NCBI RefSeq assembly: GCF_052324685.1
Contig: NW_027506900.1
Span: 267,501-331,500 of the forward strand
Reading direction: 5' to 3'
Source of the DNA: Brachyhypopomus gauderio
Lineage: Eukaryota; Chordata; Actinopteri; Gymnotiformes; Hypopomidae
DNA: 64,000 bases
Within the stretch, counting starts at the first letter, position 1. Every line of letters begins with the position of its first letter. The position numbers were made by a program, and so were the translations under genes. Under the pieces are notes generated by a model that searched no databases, was not told the origin of the DNA, and saw only the letters and a list, made by a program, of their open reading frames with translations. This document shows, one piece after another, positions 22,676 through 33,600 of this stretch.

Positions 22676-24534
22676 TCACGCAAGGCAAATACTAGTATAG
22701 TAAATAGAGAAGAAATTTTATGGCACATTATATACAGAATTGGCGTAGGTTTCACTAGTGCAATAAAGGCTGGGTTAGATGTGATTTGTTATGATGCGGC
22801 AACGGTCCACCTGTATTAAAACCTTTAAACTCCGTTTCCACATCATTCTTTTGGAAGCGTCGGGTTAAGTTTAGTGTTTTGTTCAAGGCTCGTGTTTAAG
22901 CCCATTACTGCAAATATTAATTTGGAAGATTAACTTGTGGAGTCTGTCGATTTCTGTGAACCATCGGTAGTTTGGTGATGGAGACGATGCCCTCTGGTGC
23001 GCCAGAACGGATGGTGCTGGTGCTGGTTCTGCTGACCCACTTCGCAAACTAATTACAAACCGGGCTGTCGGGTTGCCCTTTTTCATGGCATCGGTTATAG
23101 TCATTAATAGAAATACAGAACACAGCTGTCAAAAGATGCTTGGATCCCCGGGGATGAAGCTCGTTTTAAGAATCAGCTTCAGATGTGTTGGTGAACTCTG
23201 TGAGGAAGTCTTCAAAATGTCCAGGCCTGCATTTGATCAAAAGTGGCCCCCGTCCCCTCTCTGTTCCACAGAGCTGTTTTTGTCCTCCGATGCAAATAAG
23301 CTTACATTCAGCAGGCCTGCCGAGAGAGACAGCATGGGATCTGTGTTCGGGCTCTTTCAAAGAGGGAAGGAAAACAGGCGAGAGGCGCCTTTGTTCGGAG
23401 CCACTGAATCGGGCTCCTCTAAGGCCCTTTGAGCGTTTGGCCCCTCTCTTAGTGCCTGGGCCCCAGGAGGGGAGGACGCCTCACGCTGAGCACTGCCTCT
23501 CTTCCCACAAAAAGCCCCTCTACATTTATGAGCCGGGGAAGAATAGCCGTGGTACTGCGGGGCTACGCAGTGAAAGAGGGGAGCTTTAATGGAGGGATGA
23601 GGAGAATGAAAAGGAGAAGTGGTGTGTGCGCTATCCGGGAGAAGAGAGGGGCAAAATATAGAGAGGCACTTAAATGGAGTCACGCACAGCGGAGACTCGG
23701 TCTGATGCAGGATGTTGTTAATGTTGAGTGGCTTATTCAGATGCTTTGTAGGAATGAAATATCCATCATGAGGTCTGTGTAGGATCCCAGCCTTTGCTTT
23801 GGCGCATGTATTTTGTTTGTGTTTCTTCGTGTTTAATGTGATGTGAAAGAAACGCTGGTTAGTGCTCTCCTACAATGATGAATACATTTAAAAAGGGCCA
23901 TTTCGTATGTACGCGTATGTCTTTGTAACATTCCAAGATGAGGATCACCCACAATATCTGCTTAATTATTTGATTTTCCCCCCCAAATAAATTAGAGTTC
24001 CATTTAGTTTCAACATACTGTCTGGGTTTGTACTGAGCAGCCTGCTGTCCTTTTATTCTTAATTATTTAACTTACTGGAAAGCCTTAAAAGCAGTAAGAC
24101 TGAACCACTGTTGAGACCTTTAAACCATTAATAGTAGATTTGTGATTTTGTTTACTCTTGATCATGTATGTTGATGTTCTAGCAAGTGTTAGAGGCTACA
24201 GTCACCCAGTCCAGCTTACTGTTATAACATTTGAGGAACAATCACGTTTGTTGTATTTTGACAGCTTTTCAAGAGTCAAACTAGCCCCCCTCCCCCCAGT
24301 TCACATTGGACTTGTTCCCGTGTGTCACATTCCAGTCTCAGTATCAACCAATTAATTAATCACCACTGCATGACAAGAATACAGAGATGACTGACCGCTT
24401 CTCCACTAACTTACTAACACCTCTCAAGACCAAACACAAACTTTGACTACCATGAATGTACACAGTCATTTGTCCATGTATGGGTATATGTGTAAATATT
24501 TTAGCTGATGATGTTGGTACTTGCTGGCCACAGG

Positions 24535-25189
24535 ATGCGGAGTTTTCTCTCAATAACGATCGTGCTGCTGGTGGCTTTGACAATCACTGTGGAAGCCATA
24601 AAGAGAAAAGGTCAGATTCAGATTCTGAACAGCCTGCAATCAAACATATTTACCACTTTGCTGTTTTCAGTGTCCTCAATAACAGTGATGTCCGTGTGTG
24701 TTACGTGTGTGTTACGTGCATGTTACGTGCGTGTTCCCGCAGAGAAAGGGAAGGAGGTTAGAGCAGAGGCGGAATGCTCAGACTGGGTCTACGGGAAATG
24801 TGTGCCCAACAACGACGACTGTGGTGTGGGCGTCCGCGAGGCCACTTGCAACGAGCAGACCAAGAAACACAAGTGTAAAGTGCCGTGCAACTGGAGAAAG
24901 GACTTTGGTGGTGAGACGCCGATGTATATAAACACATTCCACTTAGCTCCCTTCGTACGGCTTGTGTAACCACGTCTGTAATTTCTCTTAAGCTGACTGC
25001 AAGTACAAGTTCAGCCGCTGGTCGGACTGTGACACAGCCACAGGCACTCGCAACAGATCTGGAACGCTGAAGAAAGTCCTGTACGACGCCGAATGCCAGA
25101 CCACCATTAAGGTATCCAAACCCTGCACTCCAAAGACGCCCAAAGCCAAGGGCGGGGAGAAGAAGGCAAAGAAAGGCAAGGAAAACTAA
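24535..25189 (+). CDS. mdk: Midkine, secreted heparin-binding growth factor
   Basis: Three coding exons: 24535-24610, 24743-24910, 24993-25189, with phases 1 and 1 and an intact frame of 147 codons including stop. The ATG follows a cacag acceptor by one base. Residues 1-22 form a hydrophobic signal peptide (LSITIVLLVALT core). Ten cysteines follow in the midkine/pleiotrophin pattern: an N-terminal domain (ECSDW, KCVPNN, DCGVGVREATC, KCK, PCNW) and a C-terminal heparin-binding domain (DCKYKF, DCD, ECQ, PCTPK). The tail is lysine-rich (KKAKKGKEN). The protein is secreted and, in the family, binds glycosaminoglycans and receptors in neural development and repair. The context dgkz-mdk-ambra1 matches human 11p11.2. 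Teleosts usually carry two copies (mdka, mdkb); the N-terminal sequence looks more like mdka, but I do not force that. Confidence 0.95.
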
Positions 25190-25751
25190 GTGGTGCAGCC
25201 CACCTCTCCAGCCCCGAACCCCAGTGGACCCGCCCCATCACCCCCTCCCTAACACTCACTGTGGGGAGGGCCGCGTCTGCCCAGTGGAGATTCATCTGTA
25301 ATGAGGAGAAGGGAAAAAAAACACAAAACTGTAACCCTGTCTATATTTGATCCTATATCTATATTTGATCCTGTCGTTTGATCCGTTGTTTCCATTATCG
25401 TATTTTAAAATAATTTCTATAGCAAATTGTTAACTGTAATTTACTTTTCATATATGAATAGAAAACCACAGAATACAATTGTTTACTAAAGGTATAGGCC
25501 TGTATGGACACACCCACGTTTTTGGCCCTTGGAGAATTTATACAAAAACTGCAACAGTAGAAAAAAGATAAACGATTTAACACAAAGACCTTCCCTTCAG
25601 ACAATATGTGTTACATAAATCAAACCTCAATTTTTAGCACTGTTGGCATCAGTAGACCACCACCAAGTATGTTTAAAATGTTGTTTCTAGATTTGTAATC
25701 AATGTACAATCACAATTTCAACCTCACTAACTGATTACTTCAGGTTTTGTG

Positions 25752-25757
25752 AATAAA
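25752..25757 (+). terminator. mdk: Poly(A) signal of mdk
   Basis: AATAAA about 560 bp after the mdk stop, followed by a GT-rich segment. The 3' UTR 25190 to about 25780 contains nothing else of note. Confidence 0.7.
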
Positions 25758-26321
25758 TACGAAAACTATTTTCAACAGTATTCCCTTGTGGGTTTTTTTC
25801 CCAGACAGTTTGTAGTTGAGTGTCTTCCTTGTACCATGCTGCAAATCCTTTGTGCACCTTTTGAAGACATGCTCACTGTTTAATGGAATATAAATCACTC
25901 AGTCTACAGACCTTTCTGCAAATGTTTTTCTCTTAGTATTGTTTAGAAGTACACCATAGTAATTGAAGCATTTTCTAAATGGTTTTGAATGCAGCAGGTC
26001 GGGTTACAATGCTGCTGACATAGCAGAGCCAGTATCCAGCCTCCCGCTGAGTGGAGAGAGGTTGGAGGCATGTCTGGGATCACCCTCTTCTCTCTTGCAT
26101 ACCTCCAGACTCTGACCTGGTTCCTGGAGATACTTGGTAGAACCAGAGGAGAGTTTCTACAGAAAAGTGGACAGTTTCCCCCAGCCAAAACATGGGCCCA
26201 CTGAAGTATTTCCTCTTTTGGTTTTTCCTCTTGGGAGAACTTTCCAACTTAAACCTTCACTGAACTGTGCTTTCACAGGAACACTGCCATCCAATCCTCC
26301 AGTGTGTGGTCGACTCCAGAG

Positions 26322-26600
26322 ATTGAGCCCCAGAGAGGCTGCTCTCCCTGGGATTGAGCCCCAGAGAGGCTGCTCTCCCTGGGATTGAGCCCCAGAGAGG
26401 CTGCTCTCCCTGGGATTGAGCCCCAGAGAGGCTGCTCTCCCTGGGATTGAGCCCCAGAGAGGCTGCTCTCCCTGGGATTGAGCCCCAGAGAGGCTGCTCT
26501 CCCTGGGATTGAGCCCCAGAGAGGCTGCTCTCCCTGGGATTGAGCCCCAGAGAGGCTGCTCTCCCTGGGATTGAGCCCCAGAGAGGCTGCTCTCACTCAA
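26322..26600. repeat. 31-bp minisatellite, nine copies
   Basis: Unit attgagccccagagaggctg plus ctctccctggg, nearly identical in all nine copies; the last unit diverges at its end. Near-identity suggests recent expansion. Confidence 0.96.
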
Positions 26601-27084
26601 AAGGTTCTGGCAGGTCTGCAGGTTCTACCCAGAACAGTCTAGTCTGTCCTCTTGATTGGCCAGCAACATTTTCACAATGCAAATGGAAAACTAGGTAAAG
26701 GTTACAATAGTGATTAGTCCCCATGATAGTGGGTGGGTTACGCCTCCCTGCTACAGCGGGATGGCAGGGCTACCAGAGAATCAAACACACACTGTGCCTG
26801 GATGGAAAACTTGACTGGATGGAAAACTCGATGCTACGAACAAGCAGCCACGTTGTCTATTGCAAGCCAGAAATCTCACCGTCCCATTGGTCAGCATCTC
26901 CAACTCACACGAGAGTTCATGGGTCATGAAGAGGAATCAGATGGCGGCAGAGCAAGGAGCTGGTGTGGTAGGCGATGGAGTCAGTGAGCTAGACCCCACG
27001 TCTCTCATGCATGCCCAGGGTCCTGTAGGCAGCAGAGACTGTCCCAAGGGTGGACCTCTGCCAGGAGCAGCAGGATGTGAATGT

Positions 27085-27263
27085 CAGAGGTGGACATTCC
27101 AGGTCCACAAAGTAAAACTCCTTCCCAGGATTTTACTCAAGCTTGCTAGATTTATCTAATTGGTGCAAGCCAAGTAAAAGTAGTGGAATCAACACAATCC
27201 AGTAAGCCAGAGCAAAATCTTGGTGAGGACTTTTACTTTCTGAACCTGGAATGTTCACCTCTG
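27085..27263. mobile_element. hAT-type MITE, 179 bp, with 8-bp target duplication
   Basis: The ends form long imperfect terminal inverted repeats of about 54 bp (CAGAGGTGGACATTCCAGG at the left; CAGAGGTGAACATTCCAGG read from the right end). The element is flanked by a perfect 8-bp direct repeat gtgaatgt (27077-27084 and 27264-27271). CA...TG ends with an 8-bp duplication are typical of the hAT superfamily. There is no coding capacity, so it would need a transposase in trans. Confidence 0.9.
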
Positions 27264-27854
27264 GTGAATGTACAGACAGGTGCAAAGAAAAAGGGAAAAG
27301 TCTGCTTTACTTGACTCGTATTCATGCATAAGTCTAAACTGTCAACGTTTCAAAATGACACTGAACAGGTTGTGTCCTGCAACATCTAAAAATACACGGA
27401 AGAACTGCTCTTGCATTCATTTTCTTGCTAACAGCTAGTGAACTCCAATGAGTGGGTCACCAGTTCAGCTGGACCACTGAGCTTCCTTCACAAGCTGCAG
27501 GTCCAGGCTCCATGAGGGAGGGCCAACCCTGCTCACAACAATGGCCCTCCGTGTGAAGGCTGCTTGAGCATGATGCCAAAGACAGCACTCAAATACGAAT
27601 GTCAAAACATGCCTGTTGGGCTGATCGCAAGTAACCCGAGGTCCCGCCGCCTCTAGATATGCGCTGGGCAAAGCAGAAGGCCTTTATGTCAGCTGACATA
27701 AGATTAGATTGTAACACAAGAATAATGATTATTGGGTATTGGGCAGGTGGACCTGAAATTATTTTGGATTCCTTTCATTTTAAATCTGCAGAAGTGTTAA
27801 AATAAACGGAGAAACTAACAACACAAAGGTGTATCCATTCAATAATTCCCTATT

Positions 27855-27860
27855 TTTATT
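27855..27860 (-). terminator. ambra1: Candidate poly(A) signal of ambra1
   Basis: Reads AATAAA on the minus strand, followed by a GT-containing segment (ttgtgttgtt). Confidence 0.5.
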
Positions 27861-30690
27861 AAAGCTCTTTTACCCATCATAACACTGAATCTTTGGTGTC
27901 CCACAGCACTTTGTCAAACACCTAACCCCTATTTTAGCTAATAAAAGAATGAACTTCACAATTCTTTGCTTGATAAAAGATGATCCTCGAATACAAGGAG
28001 GACATTTTAAGTCCCATTTTACCACCATCATGCCTTTGATTTCTTCAGCAATGGCCCAACAGTGAGGACATTAAAACGGGCAGAGTCAAGGTGTCGGTCT
28101 ATCACTTTATATGTTTCGCTTTGCTGGTATCTCTTCTAATGTCACATGGTTCAGTTCACCAATATGTACACACGCTTCTCAAGAAAGCCTAAAATACTAA
28201 AACAAACTCCAGAGATTCACAAGACATCTTCTCAAAATCATAGGTACTGAATGGTCTGAAATGGACAAATTATTTGAAAGAAGGAAGAAAATGCTTTATA
28301 TCTGAATCGATATCTCTATGATTAGATTTACAAGGAGACCAGAGAAAACAGGACACAGTCTCAAGCCTGAATGGTGAATGATACATTTTGCTCAGTAATT
28401 CTTTGCTTTATATTTTCTTCCAATCTCAAGTTAGTAACAGTGTGGGGAAACAAAAATACAGAGAAGTCATCAGTGTCTTTTCAATGTTTGTACTGGGCTA
28501 ACCATATAAAGTGGAAAAAAAAAGACAACAAAACAGCACCAACAAAGTTTCAGTTTTACAAACATTTGAAACAACAGCACTCAAAACCACTCAGTTCTTA
28601 AAAGGCATAAAGGCTTGACAGTCAAGTCACAAATAATGTTTTAAAGGATTCAAATGTTCTCACTCACTCAGTTCCATTTGACATGGGGCACATGTAGATG
28701 ACTGCTGGCCAAGGCTCCCGTAGGTATAGTACAGAAACGTAGAAGGTCCTTCAGGGAATTCTGTGGTGGCAAAAACTCTATCAGACAATAATAGTCAGCT
28801 AAAAGGGGTACTACTGAAGGACACACGCTCAGATTGATCAGGACTGTTAAAAGAACCAGTCTGCTTTCCAGACACCAATAAAATCAAACCATAATGTTAA
28901 GTGCTCGTTTTTCACCAAGCAATGGGAAAGGCCACCTTAACGCGACCCAGCGTGACGCTCATGACGGGTCCCCGGATCTACAGCGGACATCTCCGCAGGA
29001 CAGAGATGACCAGCCAAAAAACCGTCAAAAGCACACGGGCCAGTGGAGGAAATAATATTATATACTTAGCTAAAATTAATCAAAGGAAAAAAAAAAAAAC
29101 AAAAACAATTGAGCTTTCAAGTCTTTTTCTTGAAAACAGTCATTTCTCAGTTGGAGATGCTCTGCTTCCCTGTGATATAACCACTCATGCACAGTAGTAC
29201 ACGCACATGCAAGCATACTTCCCCTGTACAAGGAGTTTAAGCAACATGTTTGTGTTTCAACGCAATCAAGTCGCTGGTTCAAAGCCGACCCCACCCCCCC
29301 ACTGCTCCACTTTACCCATTATAGATATTTGTATTGTACATAATTCAAGTATTACTTCTCCTCTCTATGCAGGTTTGCTGTGGGAGACATGTCCCACCTG
29401 GCCTCGCAACGACTTTTATTTATTTTTTAACCCCTGCACGGATATTTCGGGAACGAATGCAGGGTGCTTAGTGCAATCATATACGAGTCGTTAGTTCACC
29501 TGGCTCAGGCATGCTGGGACTGGCGCTGTCGGACTGAACCGTTAGCCACTGGTTCAACACAACTCGGCACCTGCAGAACCTTCCAGGGGAACGGCGCCTG
29601 AATGAGAACTACACAACCCCCGCGACCGGGCCGGCTGTGGCGGGCGGGCCGGTCGAGCATCCAAACCTTCGGCAGGCAAACAACAGCAACGTGGTGGCAG
29701 CTTCGTCTTTTTGGCCCTCGTCAAAGATTAGAAAGAAGAGCCGATTAAACTCAGAACGAACCTTGCGCATCGACAGCTCGAGTGAAAACCTTTTTTTTTC
29801 CAGTTAACAAATAATATGACGGATGTGTTTTTTTTAAGCAACCTAAAAGCCATCAAGGCAATACAGCTGGATGAAGAGTTTGCTGCTTTGAGCTCGCCCA
29901 CCGTACATACAGGTCGTTGACCTAGAACAGGTGAGATACACGTACATGATCCACCTCTATCACAAGCTCCACCCAACACTGCACCAACATGTCAGTAACT
30001 AACGTGTATTACGCATGATGATTACAGATGAACAGAGAGCAGTGCCTAACAGAGTTCATACTGTTCCGATTCTTAGACTGAAGTGATTCGCTTACAGAAG
30101 TGACCACATAACCAGCTGGCCAATGGGCCCTGGTGAAGGCAGCTATGATTTCACCGAGCGCACCAGAGGTTCTGTCCCCTTGGCCCCGCCTGGCACATGG
30201 ACTGGTTGTGGATGACATTGATGAGGCGTAAAAGCAAGCAGTGTACTGTGTAAATAGGAAAAAAAAAACAACAAAAACAAACCCCCAAACAAACAAAAAT
30301 AAACCCCAGTAAACTGAATCCCGCCAAATCCGTACCATGGTACGAGAACAACTCAAGTAGAAGCCCTTTCTGGCATGGAATGATCAAATGTCCAAGAACT
30401 CGTATCAAAGGAAGCAAAACTACAACAAAGTGCAATGACCAAGTGCAATAATGATGGCCTTCCACGAGGGAGACGTCCGCTCCAGGTGTCCGTCGGGAGG
30501 GAGGCCGACGCCCCCTCTGGAAGGAGGAGGCATGGGGAAGTTGGCACTCATTCTTCTGCACGTAAGGCCATAGCAGGAAGCAGAACAGACAGGCACGCGG
30601 TCCCGTTCCGTCAGCTCCGCCACGCGGTCCCGCTCAATCCGGCTCTGGGGGGGGCTGCACCGACGTGGTCCAGGACTGCCAGAGGTAGCA
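27855..30690 (-). other. ambra1: ambra1 3' UTR (probable)
   Basis: Extends from the stop at 30691 toward a minus-strand AATAAA (27855-27860 on the plus strand as tttatt). No competing gene is visible in this 2.8 kb, and small ORFs on both strands look random. The length is an inference from the poly(A) signal. Confidence 0.55.
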
Positions 30691-33600
30691 CTATCTGCTG
30701 TACAGGTCGCCGGGGTAACCTCGGCCGCCGCCCTCGCGGCCGTCGTCGCCGTGGATGTCGGCCGCGTACGCCCCGCCGGAAGGGGGCCGGCGCCGGTTCT
30801 CTGCTGGCGGGTCGTGGCCCTCCACCGCGTCGTCCCCGCCCACGGAGGGCACGGCCGCCTCCTGCGCCTCCGTGGTTGAGCCTGGGGGCGGAGGGGCTGG
30901 ACTCGAGGGGCTTTCGGGAGGGAGGGAGTGGCGGGAACCCGAAGGCACGGGGTCCTCCGCGGCGCCGGAGAAGGGGCGGGCGGCGTGGGGAGCGTCCCCG
31001 GCGGGGGGGTGGCTGCCCTGCGCGGCCCCCGCCGGCGTCTGCGAGCCGCGGTGGATGCGGTGGCTCACCACGATGTTGTTGCCGAAGCCGCCCATGGAGG
31101 CCATGGTGGTGCTGCGCTCCCTCTGCACCACGGCCGTCATGCCCCCTTCGGCCATCAGGCGGCGGATACGGGACAGAGCGTCCTCCCCCGCGCCCGCCTC
31201 CGACTGGGACTCCCCTGACACGTGGAAGGAAGGTGTTATTTTTCATTTCAATCCAGACAGCTTAGAACAAAAGCACAGTTACATGGTAGAGAAAATATAT
31301 AAATAAAGAAGACTGAAGTGTTTTTTTTTTTATCTGTAGATGATCAAAGATGCCCGTTAATGTGACAATGGGAAAATAAGATTACACCAGTAGCAGCAGG
31401 CAGTCCCACAACAATAGCTGCCTGCACCACTCAGGTGGACACAACCCAGGCCTCCGTGTGGTCCTTCTCAAATTCTGCTTGGCTTGTGTCCCAAACGGTG
31501 CCTCCAGCACCAGCCAGGCAGTGAAGAGTAACGCCCACAGAGGGAGAGAGAGAGGGGGCGGCAGGCAAGAAACCAGCACAGCGAAGCAGAGAGAAATGAG
31601 CTGGGGAAGCATGCGGGCGATCAGAGGTGTGTACGGCGATGCGGGTACCGTGGCCGGCGGTGAAGGAGTCGGGGTGTGTGGAGGGCTCGTGGGAAGCCGC
31701 TTCAGAAGACTCGGTGTGTGGCGCCTCGCTGAGTGGGAGCGTCTCCGTGCTGGTGGTCTGCACCTCACTGGCCTCCACCACTGAGAAGACCACCACGGCA
31801 AAAAGGAGGAGTAAATAATCACTTTTCAAAGGTCACTAGACGAAGGCCAAGGCATGGACACAAAGTAAAACATTTTACGCAAGACTTTACATTTTGAACT
31901 TAATGAGATCTTGGGATCTTCTTAAATCAACTACTGCATTATTGTAGGTCACCTGACTTGTTTTTTAAACTTGCTTTTCAAGTCAAATTAGTTCAATTGA
32001 AATGAATAAGGTTGCATGTACCACAAACGCCGAAAGGATATTTATCAAGTGGGAAAGACTTATGCAGGCTAAAATGAAAAACCTCAGCATAAAAATAACC
32101 ACAGTGTACGAGAAGGAAGTGGTGCAGTGGTGGGAGTGTTGGGGCTCTTACAGTGTCGGGGGAGGAAGTGGTGCAGTGGTGGGAGTGTTGGGGCTCTTAC
32201 AGTGTCGGGGGGAGGAAGTGGTGCAGTGGTGGGAGTGTTGGGGCTCTTACAGTGTCGGGGGGAGGAAGTGGTGCAGTGGTGGGAGTGTTGGGGCTCTTAC
32301 AGTGTCGGGGGGAGGAAGTGGTGCAGTGGTGGGAGTGTTGGGGCTCTTACAGTGTCGGGGGGAGGAAGTGGTGCAGTGGTGGGAGTGTTGGGGCTCTTAG
32401 TGTCAGGGGGAGGAAGTGGTGCAGTGGTGGGAGTGTTGGGGCTCTTACAGTGTCGGGGGGGAGGAAGTGGTGCAGTGGTGGGAGTGTTGGGGCTCTTACA
32501 GTGTACGAGGAGGAAGTGGTGCAGTGGTGGGAGTGTTGGGGCTCTTACAGTGTCGGGGGGAGGAAGTGGTGCAGTGGTGGGAGTGTTGGGGCTCTTACAG
32601 TGTACGAGGAGGAAGTGGTGCAGTGGTGGGAGTGTTGGGGCTCTTACAGTGTCGGGGGGAGGAAGTGGTGCAGTGGTGGGAGTGTTGGGGCTCTTACAGT
32701 GTCGGGAGGAGGAAGTGGTGCAGTGGTGGGAGTGTTGGGGCTCTTACAGTGTACGAGGAGGAAGTGGTGCAGTGGTGGGAGTGTTGGGGCTCTTACAGTG
32801 TCGGGGCACGTGTACGTCCTGTGAAACACTTGCTGAAGGAAGTTCTCTTTCCGTCTGCGTTTCTGCATTCTGTAGACGGACCACTGGTGTCTGGGTGCCC
32901 TGCGAGGTCACCGAAGGGGCGGGCTGACGGGGTTGCAGGCCAATGGCGTTCATCAGACCCATGTCTCTGTCCAGTCGCCAGCCGGATCTACTCGTCCTAC
33001 ATCAGAACATGAAAGCTATGGAAATCAGCGACTGTGGAAGGTGACTGGTGCGTTGTATTGATCTGCAAACACTATACGTTTGAGTAACTTTGTAAGAGCC
33101 ATAAAGGGAGGAGAGAGGTTGCAGACCCTGGACGTTCAACTCCACGAGTCCGACTGCTGCTGTTACTGTTGGCGTTGAAGGGAGGATCTGAGCTCTGGTC
33201 AGTACCGCTGTCTCCATCATGACGGTAATCACTGCAAATACAACACCACTTGGACTTCGATACACTTCAACACTGGGATGTTATTCCATCAACAACATTG
33301 TAAAACTGATTGTCCCAATTCATCATTATAGTGATCTGAAAAACTGAAAAGCGTCTCTGACCCTACACTGGATTGATCTGTGTGTGCTTTCAGCCAGTTA
33401 CAAATGAAGCAGGCACAACAGTCTCCGAGCTCTTTGCAAACTGTGTTAAGAGTGAATACCTTGAAAGCAATGAGTTCCAAAAGAGATAATTTGCCCAGAA
33501 ATCTTGTTAAAAAGCAATCAGGGACCAGTCATGTTCCACAAGCCACCCCCAGTTTCCTGCCAATAACAGCGGTGACAATCTAATAAGCAGCAGGTTGCAG

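Larger units (their letters stand above)
22016..24534. other. Region between dgkz and the mdk start exon
   Basis: Holds a G run (22319-22331), the candidate mdk promoter and first exon (22314-22460), a perfect 17-bp inverted repeat (22632-22675), and about 1.8 kb without recognizable coding sequence. Since mdk translation begins one base inside an exon, the mdk 5' UTR exon and first intron must lie here. Confidence 0.55.
25780..27850. other. Convergent intergenic region, mdk and ambra1
   Basis: Contains the 31-bp minisatellite (26322-26600) and a 179-bp MITE (27085-27263). No gene is seen. In particular there is no open frame resembling CHRM4, an intronless receptor gene that lies between MDK and AMBRA1 in human. 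Confidence 0.7.

Noticed and set aside
30435-31265. A 276-codon plus-strand ORF, Arg/Pro/Gly-rich.
   Set aside because: Shadow of the GC-rich terminal ambra1 exon on the minus strand, which matches the AMBRA1 C-terminus.
32002-33012. Trp/Gly/Val-rich repetitive ORFs.
   Set aside because: Products of the roughly 50-bp G-rich minisatellite. The real coding sequence here is on the minus strand (ambra1 exon 32996-32830).
33093-33231. Suspected missing ambra1 exon because of an apparent phase break after the ICRP motif.
   Set aside because: Rechecking the donor of exon 36521-36382 shows it ends with two extra bases (gt) before gtgagc. The phase is 2 and joins the 33231 exon without a gap.
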